Below the pieces are notes generated by a model. The model was not told the DNA's origin, searched no databases, and saw only the letters and a program-made list of their open reading frames with translations. A stretch of 64,000 nt of DNA from NCBI RefSeq assembly GCF_001405015.1, contig NZ_CYZX01000003.1, forward strand, positions 1 through 64,000. Direction: 5' to 3'. The DNA is from Clostridium disporicum. Its GTDB lineage: Bacteria; Bacillota; Clostridia; Clostridiales; Clostridiaceae. Shown piece by piece: positions 25,936 to 35,251 of the stretch. Every line of letters begins with the position of its first letter. Position 1 is the first letter of the stretch. Made by a program: the position numbers and the translations under genes.

Positions 25936-27444
25936 TTAGTTAGTATAGTATAAACTTTCTGATGGATAAACAGCATCACAAGTTATATCTATTCCTAATT
26001 TTCTAAATGTTTGCTCATCACTAGTTGGTAATATTGTTGTTGAGTGTGCTTGGCAATTTTTAAGCATTGGTAGCTTTTCCATAGCTACTTGAGCTGTTGG
26101 ATTAGTCGCAGCACAAATACTTAATGCAATAAGTACCTCTTCACAATTTAATGATACATTCTTATTTGCTAATGTTTGTGATTTTAACTTTATAATTGGT
26201 TCTAATATCACTGGTGATATTAAGTGAATATCATCAGATATATTTGCTAAATGTTTTATAGCATTTAATAAAACTGCTGCTGCATCATCTAAAACTTCTG
26301 TATTTCTTCCAGTTATTATAGTTCCATCTTGAAGTTCTAGCGCGATAACTGGACATATTTCATTTTTATTTGACTTTTCTTTTAATTCCTCAGCACGCTT
26401 TCTTGCAGGAGCTACAACATTTCTATCTTCTTCCTTCAAATTAACTTGCTCCATTATAAGTTTAGCAGCTTCAAATGTTTCTTTGTCCACATACCCTTTT
26501 TTATATTCGCATCCAGTTTTGAAATATCTTCTAATTATTTCTTGTTTTGATGCTTCTCTAACAACTTCATCATCAACTATTCCAAATCCAACTCTATTTA
26601 CACCCATATCTGTTGGTGATTTATAAACTGATTCTTTTCCAGTAATCTTTTCTATTATTCTTCTTAATACTGGGAAACTTTCAAGGTCTCTATTATAATT
26701 TACTGCAGTTTCCCCATAAGCTTCTAAGTGGAAGTAATCTATCATATTTACATCCTTAAGATCTACAGTTGCAGCTTCATAAGCTATATTTAAAGGATGT
26801 TTTAGTGGTACATTCCAAACTGGGAATGTTTCAAATTTAGAATATCCAGCTGAATTTCCTCTTTTATATTCATGATATAGTTGGCTTAAGCAAGTAGCAA
26901 GCTTACCGCTTCCTGGTCCTGGTGCTGTAACAACAACTATCGGTTTACTTGTTTCTATATAAGGATTCTTTCCGTAACCTTCATCACTAACTATAGTATC
27001 AACATCTGTTGGATACCCTTTAGTAGCTCTATGTTTATAAACCTTTATTCCTCTTCTCTCAAGCTTGTTTATAAATACAGTTGCTGATGGTTGGTCGTTA
27101 TATCTTGTAATTACCACTGAATTTACTTCTAAGTCATAAGATCTTAGATCATCGATAAGTCTCATTACATCCATATCATAAGTAATTCCAAAATCTCCTC
27201 TGATTTTGTTTCTTTCGATATCTCCAGCATAAACGCAAATAACTACTTCAACATTTTCTCTTAGCTTATGTAATAACTTTATTTTTGCATTCTCATCAAA
27301 ACCTGGTAATACTCTTTTGGCATGAAGGTCAAATAACAATTTTCCTCCAAACTCTAAGTATAACTTATCATAGTTATTAACTCTTTCTAAGATAAATTTT
27401 GATTGCTCCTCTAAGTACTTTTCGTGATCAAATCCTATTTTCAT
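25936..27444 (-). CDS. DUF1846 domain-containing protein
   Basis: A 502-aa cytoplasmic protein of the DUF1846 family, full length for the family. It starts MKIGFDHEKYLEEQSKFILERV, typical of members in Firmicutes. A glycine-rich segment, VVTAPGPGSGKLATCLSQLYHE, is a P-loop-like nucleotide-binding candidate, and DVMRLIDDLR and YPTDVDTIVSDEGYGKNPYI are conserved. Structures are known but I do not know an established reaction. AGGAG precedes ATG 27444. The leader holds a perfect 13-nt inverted repeat at 27471-27501, and the gene has its own terminator, so it is an independent unit. Confidence 0.9.
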   Translation of the reverse strand: MKIGFDHEKYLEEQSKFILERVNNYDKLYLEFGGKLLFDLHAKRVLPGFDENAKIKLLHKLRENVEVVICVYAGDIERNKIRGDFGITYDMDVMRLIDDLRSYDLEVNSVVITRYNDQPSATVFINKLERRGIKVYKHRATKGYPTDVDTIVSDEGYGKNPYIETSKPIVVVTAPGPGSGKLATCLSQLYHEYKRGNSAGYSKFETFPVWNVPLKHPLNIAYEAATVDLKDVNMIDYFHLEAYGETAVNYNRDLESFPVLRRIIEKITGKESVYKSPTDMGVNRVGFGIVDDEVVREASKQEIIRRYFKTGCEYKKGYVDKETFEAAKLIMEQVNLKEEDRNVVAPARKRAEELKEKSNKNEICPVIALELQDGTIITGRNTEVLDDAAAVLLNAIKHLANISDDIHLISPVILEPIIKLKSQTLANKNVSLNCEEVLIALSICAATNPTAQVAMEKLPMLKNCQAHSTTILPTSDEQTFRKLGIDITCDAVYPSESLYYTN

Positions 27445-27470
27445 ATGTACACTCCTAATTTTATAGTTTT

Positions 27471-27501
27471 TTTTTAGTATAAATAATTTTTATACTAAAA
27501 A
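27471..27501. promoter_or_regulatory. Perfect 13-nt dyad upstream of the DUF1846 gene
   Basis: TTTTTAGTATAAA and TTTATACTAAAAA flank a 5-nt spacer, 27 bases before the DUF1846 start codon. On the coding strand the hairpin is followed by A, not T, so it is not a terminator for this gene. An operator or mRNA 5' stem is more likely. The rest of the 395-base gap 27445-27839 is AT-rich and shows no gene. Confidence 0.5.
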
Positions 27502-27751
27502 TTACTTATACTTAAGTTCGATTAAACAAATTATATTCACTTTTAATCTCCCTTATGTAACTATTAATAGAAAATCTCAATTTAATCTATTAATTAGGCA
27601 CAAAATCTATACTATTATTACATAAATTTTAAGCTATGTAAATTAAAAAAAACGAAAATTTTTAATTTCTATTTAATATTAATTCGTAAAAATTTCGTGC
27701 TTCACTTGTATTTATATATTAATTTTTCTTATATAAATACTACCTATAAAA

Positions 27752-27827
27752 AATTAAGAGTTAATATATTACGATATTTAAATCTAAATTTGCAAATTAA
27801 ATATCCTATAATTTTTAACTCTTAATT
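27752..27827 (-). terminator. Long hairpin after the CoA-disulfide reductase gene
   Basis: AATTAAGAGTTA (27752-27763) pairs with TAACTCTTAATT (27816-27827), with an inner GATATTTAA/TTAAATATC pairing. It lies 12 bases past the stop codon. Confidence 0.65.
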
Positions 27828-27839
27828 GTTAATTATTAA

Positions 27840-29174
27840 TTATTTAGATACATTTCCTGCTACATTTAAAACATCCCATGTTCTTGCAAATGGTGGTGCA
27901 TAACAAAGGTCTAGCATTCCTAATTGTTCAGTAGTCATCTTTCCGAAAATACATGCAGCTAAAACATTACATCTTTGAACCGCATCTTTATATCCAGCAA
28001 CCTGACCACCTAGTATTACTTTACTATGTGCATCATAAATAAGTTTAACATATATTTTTTGTCTACCTGGATAGTAGCTTGTTTGATTCATATCGGAAAT
28101 AAACTTAGTCTTATAATCAAATCCTAACTCTTTAACTTCTTTTTCTGAAAGTCCTGTTCTTGCAGCTTCCATATTCATAACCTTAATACAACTTGATGCT
28201 AAAGAACCTTGGAAGCAATTATTTTGCCCTGCTAAGTTCTCACCTACTATTCTTCCTAGCTTATTTGCCCCTGTGGCTAATGGAACATACGCTTCTTTTT
28301 CACTTACGTAATTATTTATTGTTGCGCAATCTCCAGCTGCGTAAACATCTTCTATTGATGTTCTTCCAAATTTATCTACAACTATAGCACCATTTCTTAA
28401 CTTTTCTATTCTTTGGTCTGTTATAAACTCAGTATTTGGTCTTACTCCTGTTGCAAGTATAACTAAATCTGTCTCAAATTCACCTTTATTAGTTATTACT
28501 TTGTTAACTTTTGTATCTCCACCTAATTCTAAAACAGTTTCATTTAATAAAAGATTAACTTCATGACTTCTAATTTCTTCTTCTAATAAATCAGTTATCT
28601 CCTTATCAAAAACTTCTGCTAAAACTCTATCTTGAAGTTGAACAACAGTTACTTCCTTACCTTTTTGCTTAGCAGCTTCCACTGCTTCAAGTCCAATAAA
28701 TCCAGCGCCTATAATAGTTACCTTCTTTAAGTCTGGATTTGAAAGCAATGCTTTTATTCTATTACCATCTTCCATAGATTTTAATGTTAATACATTTTCT
28801 AAATTAACATTTTTTATTGGTGGAATTATAGCTCTTGCTCCTGTAGCTATCATTAGCTTATCATATGAATCAGTAAATTCTTCATTATCTCTTATGTTTT
28901 TAACTTTTAGGGTCTTAGAATCAAAATCTATACCTAATACTTCATGTTTAGTAAATATATCTACTCCTGATTCTCTGAACTTTTCTGGAGTTCTTGCTAT
29001 CATTTCATTTGAATCTTCAAAGAATCCTCCAACATAGTAAGGAAGTCCACAAGCTCCGAAAGAAACTATATCTCCTTTTTCATAAACTATAACTTCATCA
29101 TTAGGACAAAGTCTTTTAAATTTTGCAGCCGCACTCATACCTGCTGCTATTCCACCTATAATTACTACTTTCAT
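27840..29174 (-). CDS. CoA-disulfide reductase / FAD-dependent NAD(P)H oxidoreductase
   Basis: A 444-aa flavoprotein of the pyridine-nucleotide-disulfide oxidoreductase class with a single active cysteine. The FAD site is VVIIGGIAAGMSAAAKFKR, the redox Cys is in SFGACGLPYYVGG, the NAD(P)H site is VTIIGAGFIGLEAVEAAK, and VYAAGDCA is the second FAD contact. This matches CoA-disulfide reductases and related NADH oxidases and persulfide reductases. The protein lacks the C-terminal rhodanese domain of the fused forms. The start at 29174 (AAGGATGG upstream) gives a standard N terminus. It probably protects thiols from oxygen and peroxide in an anaerobe. Confidence 0.88.
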   Translation of the reverse strand: MKVVIIGGIAAGMSAAAKFKRLCPNDEVIVYEKGDIVSFGACGLPYYVGGFFEDSNEMIARTPEKFRESGVDIFTKHEVLGIDFDSKTLKVKNIRDNEEFTDSYDKLMIATGARAIIPPIKNVNLENVLTLKSMEDGNRIKALLSNPDLKKVTIIGAGFIGLEAVEAAKQKGKEVTVVQLQDRVLAEVFDKEITDLLEEEIRSHEVNLLLNETVLELGGDTKVNKVITNKGEFETDLVILATGVRPNTEFITDQRIEKLRNGAIVVDKFGRTSIEDVYAAGDCATINNYVSEKEAYVPLATGANKLGRIVGENLAGQNNCFQGSLASSCIKVMNMEAARTGLSEKEVKELGFDYKTKFISDMNQTSYYPGRQKIYVKLIYDAHSKVILGGQVAGYKDAVQRCNVLAACIFGKMTTEQLGMLDLCYAPPFARTWDVLNVAGNVSK

Positions 29175-29263
29175 AAACACCATCCTTTGCTTTTTATATT
29201 ACATTATAAACATATTAACTTATCGTTTTTTATGTTCAGTATTTTTATATATTATATACTAAG

Positions 29264-32200
29264 TTAATAAAATAATGAAATAATTTCTTCATCACTTATT
29301 TTTAATATTGTGTTATCTAACTCGGCACCTTTTCCTACTATTTTATCTATAAGCGCTTTTTTCTCATCTTGAAGACTTATTATTTTTTCTTCAATGGTAT
29401 CTTGAGCTACTATCTTAATTACTTCCACTATATTATTTTGCCCAATTCTATGCGCTCTATCAGTAGCTTGATCTTCTACCGCTGGATTCCACCATGGATC
29501 CAAATGAATAACTATATCTGCACTAGTTAAGTTTAATCCTGTACCTCCAGCCTTAAGAGAGATTAAAAATACAGATGTATCGTCATTATTAAATTCATCA
29601 ACGAGCTTTGCTCTTTCTTTAGAAGGTGTTGATCCGTCTAAATATTTATAAGTAATATAATTGCTATCAAATATATTTTTCACATTTTTTAATACTGTAG
29701 TAAATTGAGAGAACACTAGTATTTTATGTCCTTGCTCTATACATCCTATAACTGTCTCTGTTAATGCATTTAACTTACTACTTCCTCCAATATAGTTTTC
29801 CATTATAACCGATGGGTCCAAGCATATTTGCCTTAACTTTGTTATATAAGAAAGTATTTCTATCTTACTCTTTGTAAATTCATCATTTTTAACTTTTTTA
29901 TCTATAAGCTCTTGAACATAATTTGCATAAGTCCCATACACTTTCTTTTGCTCTTCTTCAAGTGGTACTATAAGTTTCTTTTCGATTTTTTCTGGTAATT
30001 CTTTTATGACATCGCTCTTAAATCTTCTTAAAATAAATGGTCTTATAAGCTTATTAACTTCATCAATAATAACTTTATCTTCTTCAAGTCTTCTATGATA
30101 TCTAGTTAAAAATCTCTTTTCATCGTATAAATATCCAGGCATTATAAAATCAAATATAGACCAAATCTCCATAAGAGAATTTTCTATTGGTGTACCTGTT
30201 AAAGCAAATTTTCTCTTTGCATTTATACTCTTTGTTGCCATAGCATTTTGCGATGATGAATTTTTTATATTTTGTGCTTCATCTAAAATACAATAATCGA
30301 ACTCTTTATCTTGATAAAATTCTAAATCTCTTCTTAACAAATTATAAGTTGTTATTAAAACATCATACTCTTTATATCTCTCTATTAATTCTTTTCTCTC
30401 TTTAACAACACCATTAACTATTCCAACCTTTATATCTGGTGAAAATTTCGAAAACTCACCTTTCCAATTATAAACAAGTGAAGTAGGCGCTACTATTAAA
30501 CTCTTTTTACCTTCATTTGATGCTATGAAAGTTATAGTTTGCAAAGTTTTACCTAACCCCATCTCATCACCTAATATACCGCCAAACCCTAAATAATCTA
30601 ATGTTTTAAGCCACTTATAGCCTTCAACTTGATATTCTCTTAAAGTTGCATTTATATTATTAGGAATAGTGTATTCTTTATCTCTATACGATACTAAAGA
30701 ATCCTTTATCTCTTTTATAATTTTACGTCCTCTTATTCCCTTTATTCCTGAGTCATTTATGTAATCTTCTATTACCCCTGCTTTATTCTTATTAAAAATT
30801 GCCTTATTATCATTTTCAATAAGCTCCATTGAGTCTAAAAGTGCTAAAATTTTATTTAACTCTAAGTCATTAAGGTCTAAAAATTCTCCACTCTCTAATC
30901 TATAATACTTTTTATTATCTCTAAAAGCTCTTAATATATTAACTATTTCTCTATCTTGAATATTTCCTAAGGTAAATTTAAGCTCAAAATAATCAAACTT
31001 TCCTTTTCTTATTTCTCCCTTAAAAGCTCCAGAACCTATTGATTTTATACCAGTAAAATTCTCTGAATAATATACTTCTCCTATATCTTGAAGTTCTACT
31101 ATATCACGCTTAAAAAATCTAAATAAATCATCTTCACTTTTAAAGAATACAAACTTATTATCTATTTTTTCAAAACCTAACTCTTTTAGTTTTTGTACTA
31201 CTTCATCTTCCTTAGCCTTATCTCTATAGATAATTTTCTCTTCAAAGTTATGTTCGATATTAAACTCATATTGTCCATAACATACTTTAAGGATTAAATA
31301 TGTTTCATCTTCTTTATCAAAGTAGAATTTAAAGCTAACTGGTGAAATAATGATTTTATCTCTAAGACTTTTAGATAATCTTATATTTTTACTTACATCT
31401 TGCATTGAAGGTATTAATTCTCTTAAAATTCTTTCCTCTTCTTCTTTAGCAAAAAATATAGTTTTACCATGACTAAAAGACTCTACATAAGGATTCAAAA
31501 CATCTATTTGTTCTTCTGGTGGTAAATAAATATTAGAATTATACAAATATACATCCTTAGTTGATGTTAAGCTTTCTGGAATACCATTTTCAGCTTCAAG
31601 CTTTATTACCTTCCCCCCATCTTCTAGCGACATCGGTAAATCAATTTTTTCTTCTAATACATCTACTTCTATTTGCCTTGAATAAAACCCGCTTCCTAAG
31701 TAGACCCTATTATTTTTTATTACATTAAAAAATTCTCTGACAAGATAATCTGGAATTATAACTTGCTTTCCTGAAATAAATTTTCTATCTATATCTCTTA
31801 TAAGATTTATAAGTTTAATAAGTCTTTTATCACTATTAGATAACTTCTGTTCATTTATATCAAAAGTAAAATCTTTTCCATATGCTAAAGGAACTTTATT
31901 ATATAAAGATATTAAAAAGCTTCCTATATCCTTTAAAATATATAACTTATTTGAACTCATTCCCTTTAGTCCAACTCTAAACTCTGCTGCAATTTTTCCA
32001 TACCAATTTACTCTGTTTATTACAACCTCAAGCTTTATTTCTTTTTTAATTTTTTTCTCACCAAGTAATAAATCTAATACAGAATCTGTAGTTGACTTAA
32101 TAAGCTCCTTTGAAGCTTCTCCGATACCTAATTCATCCTGAATCGAACTATCTTGCTCTATATCATCTAAAAATCTATAAAACGTAGCAATTAAATGCTT

Positions 32201-32479
32201 ACAACAATATGTAATTCTCTTTTTACCACTTTTCTCATAATCACTACAACTACACTTAGTTAAAACTATTTCTTTAGTCTTTTTATCCATATCTAATCTG
32301 CAATTATACTGACTATATAAACTTTCAGATATAACTAAACTATTAATAAAAATTTCATTATCATCAGCTTCATATTTTATATCTGCAATTAAATCATTAT
32401 TTAATACTCGCCTTCCATCTCTCTCATTTTTACCATAAGTACTTTTCTCAAATGCTTTTAATAAAACCTGTTTTATCAT
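29264..32479 (-). CDS. SNF2-family helicase with N-terminal SWIM zinc finger
   Basis: A 1071-aa DEAD/DEAH-like ATPase. The N terminus has a SWIM zinc finger (CSCSDYEKSGKKRITYCCKH: C-x-C then C-x-H), a DUF-type middle region of about 500 residues, and a C-terminal Swi2/Snf2 motor. Motor motifs are GDEMGLGKTLQTI (I), DEAQNIKN (II), LTGTPIENSL (III), KAGGTGLNLTSA (V) and DRAHRIGQ (VI). Bacterial members of this layout are common in Firmicutes. A role in transcription or DNA repair is assumed rather than shown. ATG 32479 with AGGTGA four bases upstream is chosen over the longer frame. Confidence 0.9.
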   Translation of the reverse strand: MIKQVLLKAFEKSTYGKNERDGRRVLNNDLIADIKYEADDNEIFINSLVISESLYSQYNCRLDMDKKTKEIVLTKCSCSDYEKSGKKRITYCCKHLIATFYRFLDDIEQDSSIQDELGIGEASKELIKSTTDSVLDLLLGEKKIKKEIKLEVVINRVNWYGKIAAEFRVGLKGMSSNKLYILKDIGSFLISLYNKVPLAYGKDFTFDINEQKLSNSDKRLIKLINLIRDIDRKFISGKQVIIPDYLVREFFNVIKNNRVYLGSGFYSRQIEVDVLEEKIDLPMSLEDGGKVIKLEAENGIPESLTSTKDVYLYNSNIYLPPEEQIDVLNPYVESFSHGKTIFFAKEEEERILRELIPSMQDVSKNIRLSKSLRDKIIISPVSFKFYFDKEDETYLILKVCYGQYEFNIEHNFEEKIIYRDKAKEDEVVQKLKELGFEKIDNKFVFFKSEDDLFRFFKRDIVELQDIGEVYYSENFTGIKSIGSGAFKGEIRKGKFDYFELKFTLGNIQDREIVNILRAFRDNKKYYRLESGEFLDLNDLELNKILALLDSMELIENDNKAIFNKNKAGVIEDYINDSGIKGIRGRKIIKEIKDSLVSYRDKEYTIPNNINATLREYQVEGYKWLKTLDYLGFGGILGDEMGLGKTLQTITFIASNEGKKSLIVAPTSLVYNWKGEFSKFSPDIKVGIVNGVVKERKELIERYKEYDVLITTYNLLRRDLEFYQDKEFDYCILDEAQNIKNSSSQNAMATKSINAKRKFALTGTPIENSLMEIWSIFDFIMPGYLYDEKRFLTRYHRRLEEDKVIIDEVNKLIRPFILRRFKSDVIKELPEKIEKKLIVPLEEEQKKVYGTYANYVQELIDKKVKNDEFTKSKIEILSYITKLRQICLDPSVIMENYIGGSSKLNALTETVIGCIEQGHKILVFSQFTTVLKNVKNIFDSNYITYKYLDGSTPSKERAKLVDEFNNDDTSVFLISLKAGGTGLNLTSADIVIHLDPWWNPAVEDQATDRAHRIGQNNIVEVIKIVAQDTIEEKIISLQDEKKALIDKIVGKGAELDNTILKISDEEIISLFY

Positions 32480-32577
32480 AAATTCACCTACGTTACATAT
32501 AATGGATACATTATACCACAAATTATTTAACTAGCATTATATTGAAATGTAAGTTTCCACATTAGCTTATAATCAAC

Positions 32578-32620
32578 AAAAGCCTTATGAAATAAATTAA
32601 CTATTTCATAAGGCTTTTTT
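32578..32620. terminator. Strong hairpin terminator, probably of a lost MATE gene
   Basis: AAAGCCTTATGAAATA pairs perfectly with TATTTCATAAGGCTTT. No intact gene feeds it. The only ORF ending here is the MATE remnant on the minus strand, whose stop is five bases away. Confidence 0.8.
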
Positions 32621-32624
32621 AAAT

Positions 32625-32785
32625 TTATACTATAATTTTACTATTCATTTTTGATATACTTCCACTTAACTTCTTCTCATAAAAAATTATAAACGTAATA
32701 ATAGTTGCTAAAGTTGCATCTATATCTGCTATAGGCTCCACTACTAAAACTATTAGTATATAATATATCAATTTAAAAAAATTTT
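32625..32785 (-). pseudogene. C-terminal remnant of a MATE-family efflux transporter
   Basis: A 53-codon open frame without a credible start reads ILIVLVVEPIADIDATLA and then TIITFIIFYEKKL before TAA at 32625-32627. This resembles the last transmembrane segment and end of MATE exporters (EPIADxxA...T..F...KKL). The frame is closed upstream by a stop near 32784, and nothing matching the other eleven helices lies around it. A deletion probably removed the rest and left the terminator behind. The identification rests on a short stretch. Confidence 0.5.
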
Positions 32786-32826
32786 AAAGGTACCTAATAT
32801 TTTTACACTATGTTGATAATTTAATT

Positions 32827-33654
32827 CTACTTATTGAAACGTTCTTCTAAAAATCTTGCAACACCATCTTCATCACAACTTCCTATAACAGCTGTTGCCA
32901 TTTCCTTTAATTCATCCACAGCATTAGCAGTTGCATAAGCTTCATCAGCAAGTTCAAACATTGGTATATCATTTAAATTATCACCAAAACAAACTAAATT
33001 ATCATGTTCAATATATCTTTCTAAAAACTTAATTCCATTAGCTTTTGAAGCTTCACTGCTATATGCTTCTAAGAAATAGCAATCTTCTTCATAAATATCT
33101 TCATAATAATTAACTGTTAACCCTTGAATTTTAGTTAATTCATCATTTATTCTCTTAATATTTTCATATTTATCAAATACAATGAAGTTAATTACTTTAG
33201 AATCTTTAATTGCTTCTTTATAATCAGTTACTTCCACAAAAGTTTTTAACTTTTTATCAGCTCTTTCTTTATAGAAATTATATTCCCAAGCATATTGGAA
33301 CTCTTTATAATAAACCCATAAATGATTATCTTTAATTCCATACACTAATACATTTTTATCTAACTCTTCAAATATCTCTAAGCACTTTTTAACAGTGTCT
33401 TTTTCTATTTCTTTTATATCTATATACTTTTGTTCTTTAATATCATAAATTAAAACCCCATTCATAAGTGCTACTGGAAGCTTTAAATTAATTCCCTCTA
33501 ATAATTCTACTACAGTAGCTGGTGTTCTAGCTGTGGCTACTGTAAAGTTAACACCGTCATCTATTAATTTATTTAAAGTATCGCATGAATACTTAGATAC
33601 TTCTTTTTTACTATTTAATAATGTTCCATCTAAATCTGTAACAAATAACTCCAT
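32827..33654 (-). CDS. HAD-family phosphatase, Cof type
   Basis: A 275-aa HAD hydrolase of subclass IIB (Cof/YidA group), acting on sugar phosphates or other small phosphomonoesters. Motif I is DLDGTLLNS with both catalytic Asp residues, motif II is TVATARTP, the Lys of motif III lies in SSEASKANGI, and motif IV is CFGDNLNDIPMFELAD. The cap between motifs II and III sets the substrate, which cannot be read. AGAGGAT precedes ATG. The stretch 33655-33982 upstream holds an unstarted open frame (33784-33918, minus) of unclear meaning. Confidence 0.9.
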   Translation of the reverse strand: MELFVTDLDGTLLNSKKEVSKYSCDTLNKLIDDGVNFTVATARTPATVVELLEGINLKLPVALMNGVLIYDIKEQKYIDIKEIEKDTVKKCLEIFEELDKNVLVYGIKDNHLWVYYKEFQYAWEYNFYKERADKKLKTFVEVTDYKEAIKDSKVINFIVFDKYENIKRINDELTKIQGLTVNYYEDIYEEDCYFLEAYSSEASKANGIKFLERYIEHDNLVCFGDNLNDIPMFELADEAYATANAVDELKEMATAVIGSCDEDGVARFLEERFNK

Positions 33655-33940
33655 AATTTATCCTCTTCTTCTCTAGTTAGTTTTATTTTTTACTCTCTTA
33701 ACTTATAATTATCTAAAATTTATCTTTGTATGTATAACTAAAAACTGTTTATTATATTACTCTATCTATTTTTCATAATTAAATTACACATCTTGTACAA
33801 ACTTATTAATCTTTTTATACAACATCGGATGAATAGTATACCTTATCTTAATTAAAATTTCTATACCTTTTTTAAATATATTTATTTTATGTATTTTTTC
33901 AAATATATTTTTACTTCTTTAATATACTCTATACAAAAAT

Positions 33941-33965
33941 AAGGAGCCACATTTAGTAGCCCCTT
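33941..33965 (-). terminator. Terminator of the YhaM operon
   Basis: AAGG-GC-AC pairs with GT-GC-CCTT with mismatches, and T-rich sequence follows on the minus strand. It lies 18 bases past the small membrane-protein gene. Confidence 0.55.
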
Positions 33966-33982
33966 CCTAGCTATCCATCAAT

Positions 33983-34237
33983 TTAAAGTGATGTTTCCTT
34001 CTTTATTTCATTTATCATATCTTCTTCTGAAAAGGTCTTATCATCATATGTATTATATATATCATTTAATGATACAGTGTAATAAACATTTTTACTTTTC
34101 TTTTTCTTCTTTTCCTTTTCAGGCTTATTTTCCCCTTTATTCTGCATGGTTTTTTTTACAAAAACTCCTGCTGCAACAGAAGCAGCAACCGCTGATAATG
34201 CGCCTAAAACTAATTTTTTACTACTCTTATTCACCAT
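33983..34237 (-). CDS. Small lysine-rich membrane-anchored protein, unknown function
   Basis: An 84-aa protein. One hydrophobic, alanine/valine-rich segment (residues 8-27, LVLGALSAVAASVAAGVFV) is followed by a Lys/Glu-rich stretch (about 32-47) and an acidic tail. I recognise no family. The start at 34237 has GAGGTGA five bases upstream. The first frame start at 34291 has none. It is the last gene of a run with yhaM and the M15 peptidase (22-75 bases apart), which suggests an envelope-linked role. Confidence 0.65.
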   Translation of the reverse strand: MVNKSSKKLVLGALSAVAASVAAGVFVKKTMQNKGENKPEKEKKKKKSKNVYYTVSLNDIYNTYDDKTFSEEDMINEIKKETSL

Positions 34238-34312
34238 ACTTTTCACCTCACTATTATTAAAGATTATAAACATTAAAAAATAGTAAGTCAACTTACAATT
34301 TTTATTTACTCT

Positions 34313-35239
34313 TTAATTATCTATAACACTATTAATCTTTTCAATTAAAGATTCTGTATTTTCATCTATGGTACAACCTTCATACCATTCGCTATTTTCT
34401 GCATTATTACACTCACCAAAATATTTTGCTTTTAATATTATTTCTGGCCTATACTCAAAATGTAATATATCAAAATGTGACCACTTTCCTCCCCAAACAA
34501 AGCCACACTCTTCAAAAGTCTTAACTATTTCCTCAGGATAAATTGAAATTCTATTTCCACCTTTTTCTCTATTACACCATTTCCAATAATCTGCAGGATC
34601 ACTCTTTAAATCTATTGCAATAGCAAAAGCATGTGGACTAAGTTGTCCTGTATCTTGTATAACTCTATAATTAAATGTTCCGCTTGTTGGTGATACAAAG
34701 TTATATATCTTAGGATTTTCCTTTGCAAGCTCACTTATAATACTTAGTGCCTTCTCAAGATTATCTGCTGCACCATTTACTTTATTAAACATCATTGAAC
34801 CATAATAAGTACTTTTATTAGTTATATTTTTCTGTACAGCTTCTTTACTATTACCATACATATTACTTAAAAAAGAATAACATCTAATTCTTCCTGGGTC
34901 TTGCCCTTCTTCCATAACATTATTTATCATATCCAAAGGATAAATTTGTTCTAAAGTATCCTGTAAGTCAGAATTATAAAACTTCTGTTCATGACTTTTC
35001 TCTTTTTTATCATCATAAAGAACTTTATTATTATTTTGCATTACAAGATAAACAAATCCCTTTTCATCTTTTTCTATATCTTTAATACATTCAGGATACG
35101 TTAACATTAAAACTAATAAATCTCTTTTTGTATTCCATATATAATCCATCTCTTTGTTTTCTTCCGAAGCAAAGGTAGTACTCTCAACAGATATAATAAA
35201 TAACATACACGTCAATAAAAATTTAATTACTTTATTCAT
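34313..35239 (-). CDS. Exported M15-family D,D-/L,D-carboxypeptidase-like protein
   Basis: A 308-aa secreted protein. A signal peptide covers residues 1-24 (hydrophobic, ending TTFA). The C-terminal half is a Peptidase_M15_4-type domain of the VanY/DacY/endolysin class. Metal ligands appear as SPHAFAIAIDL (H-x6-D) and WSHFDILHFEY, in which the second His lies near a catalytic Asp. Substrate is presumably peptidoglycan stem peptide. The ~130-residue N-terminal region is not recognised. GGAGG precedes ATG 35239. It starts 12 bases after yhaM, so the two share a transcript. Confidence 0.8.
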   Translation of the reverse strand: MNKVIKFLLTCMLFIISVESTTFASEENKEMDYIWNTKRDLLVLMLTYPECIKDIEKDEKGFVYLVMQNNNKVLYDDKKEKSHEQKFYNSDLQDTLEQIYPLDMINNVMEEGQDPGRIRCYSFLSNMYGNSKEAVQKNITNKSTYYGSMMFNKVNGAADNLEKALSIISELAKENPKIYNFVSPTSGTFNYRVIQDTGQLSPHAFAIAIDLKSDPADYWKWCNREKGGNRISIYPEEIVKTFEECGFVWGGKWSHFDILHFEYRPEIILKAKYFGECNNAENSEWYEGCTIDENTESLIEKINSVIDN

Positions 35240-35251
35240 GCTTAACCTCCA

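Noticed and set aside
33784..33918. Minus-strand frame of 44 codons between the HAD and small-protein genes
   Set aside because: No start codon near its beginning and no ribosome site. Basic, Ile-rich content is expected from AT-rich DNA, and a gene remnant cannot be shown.
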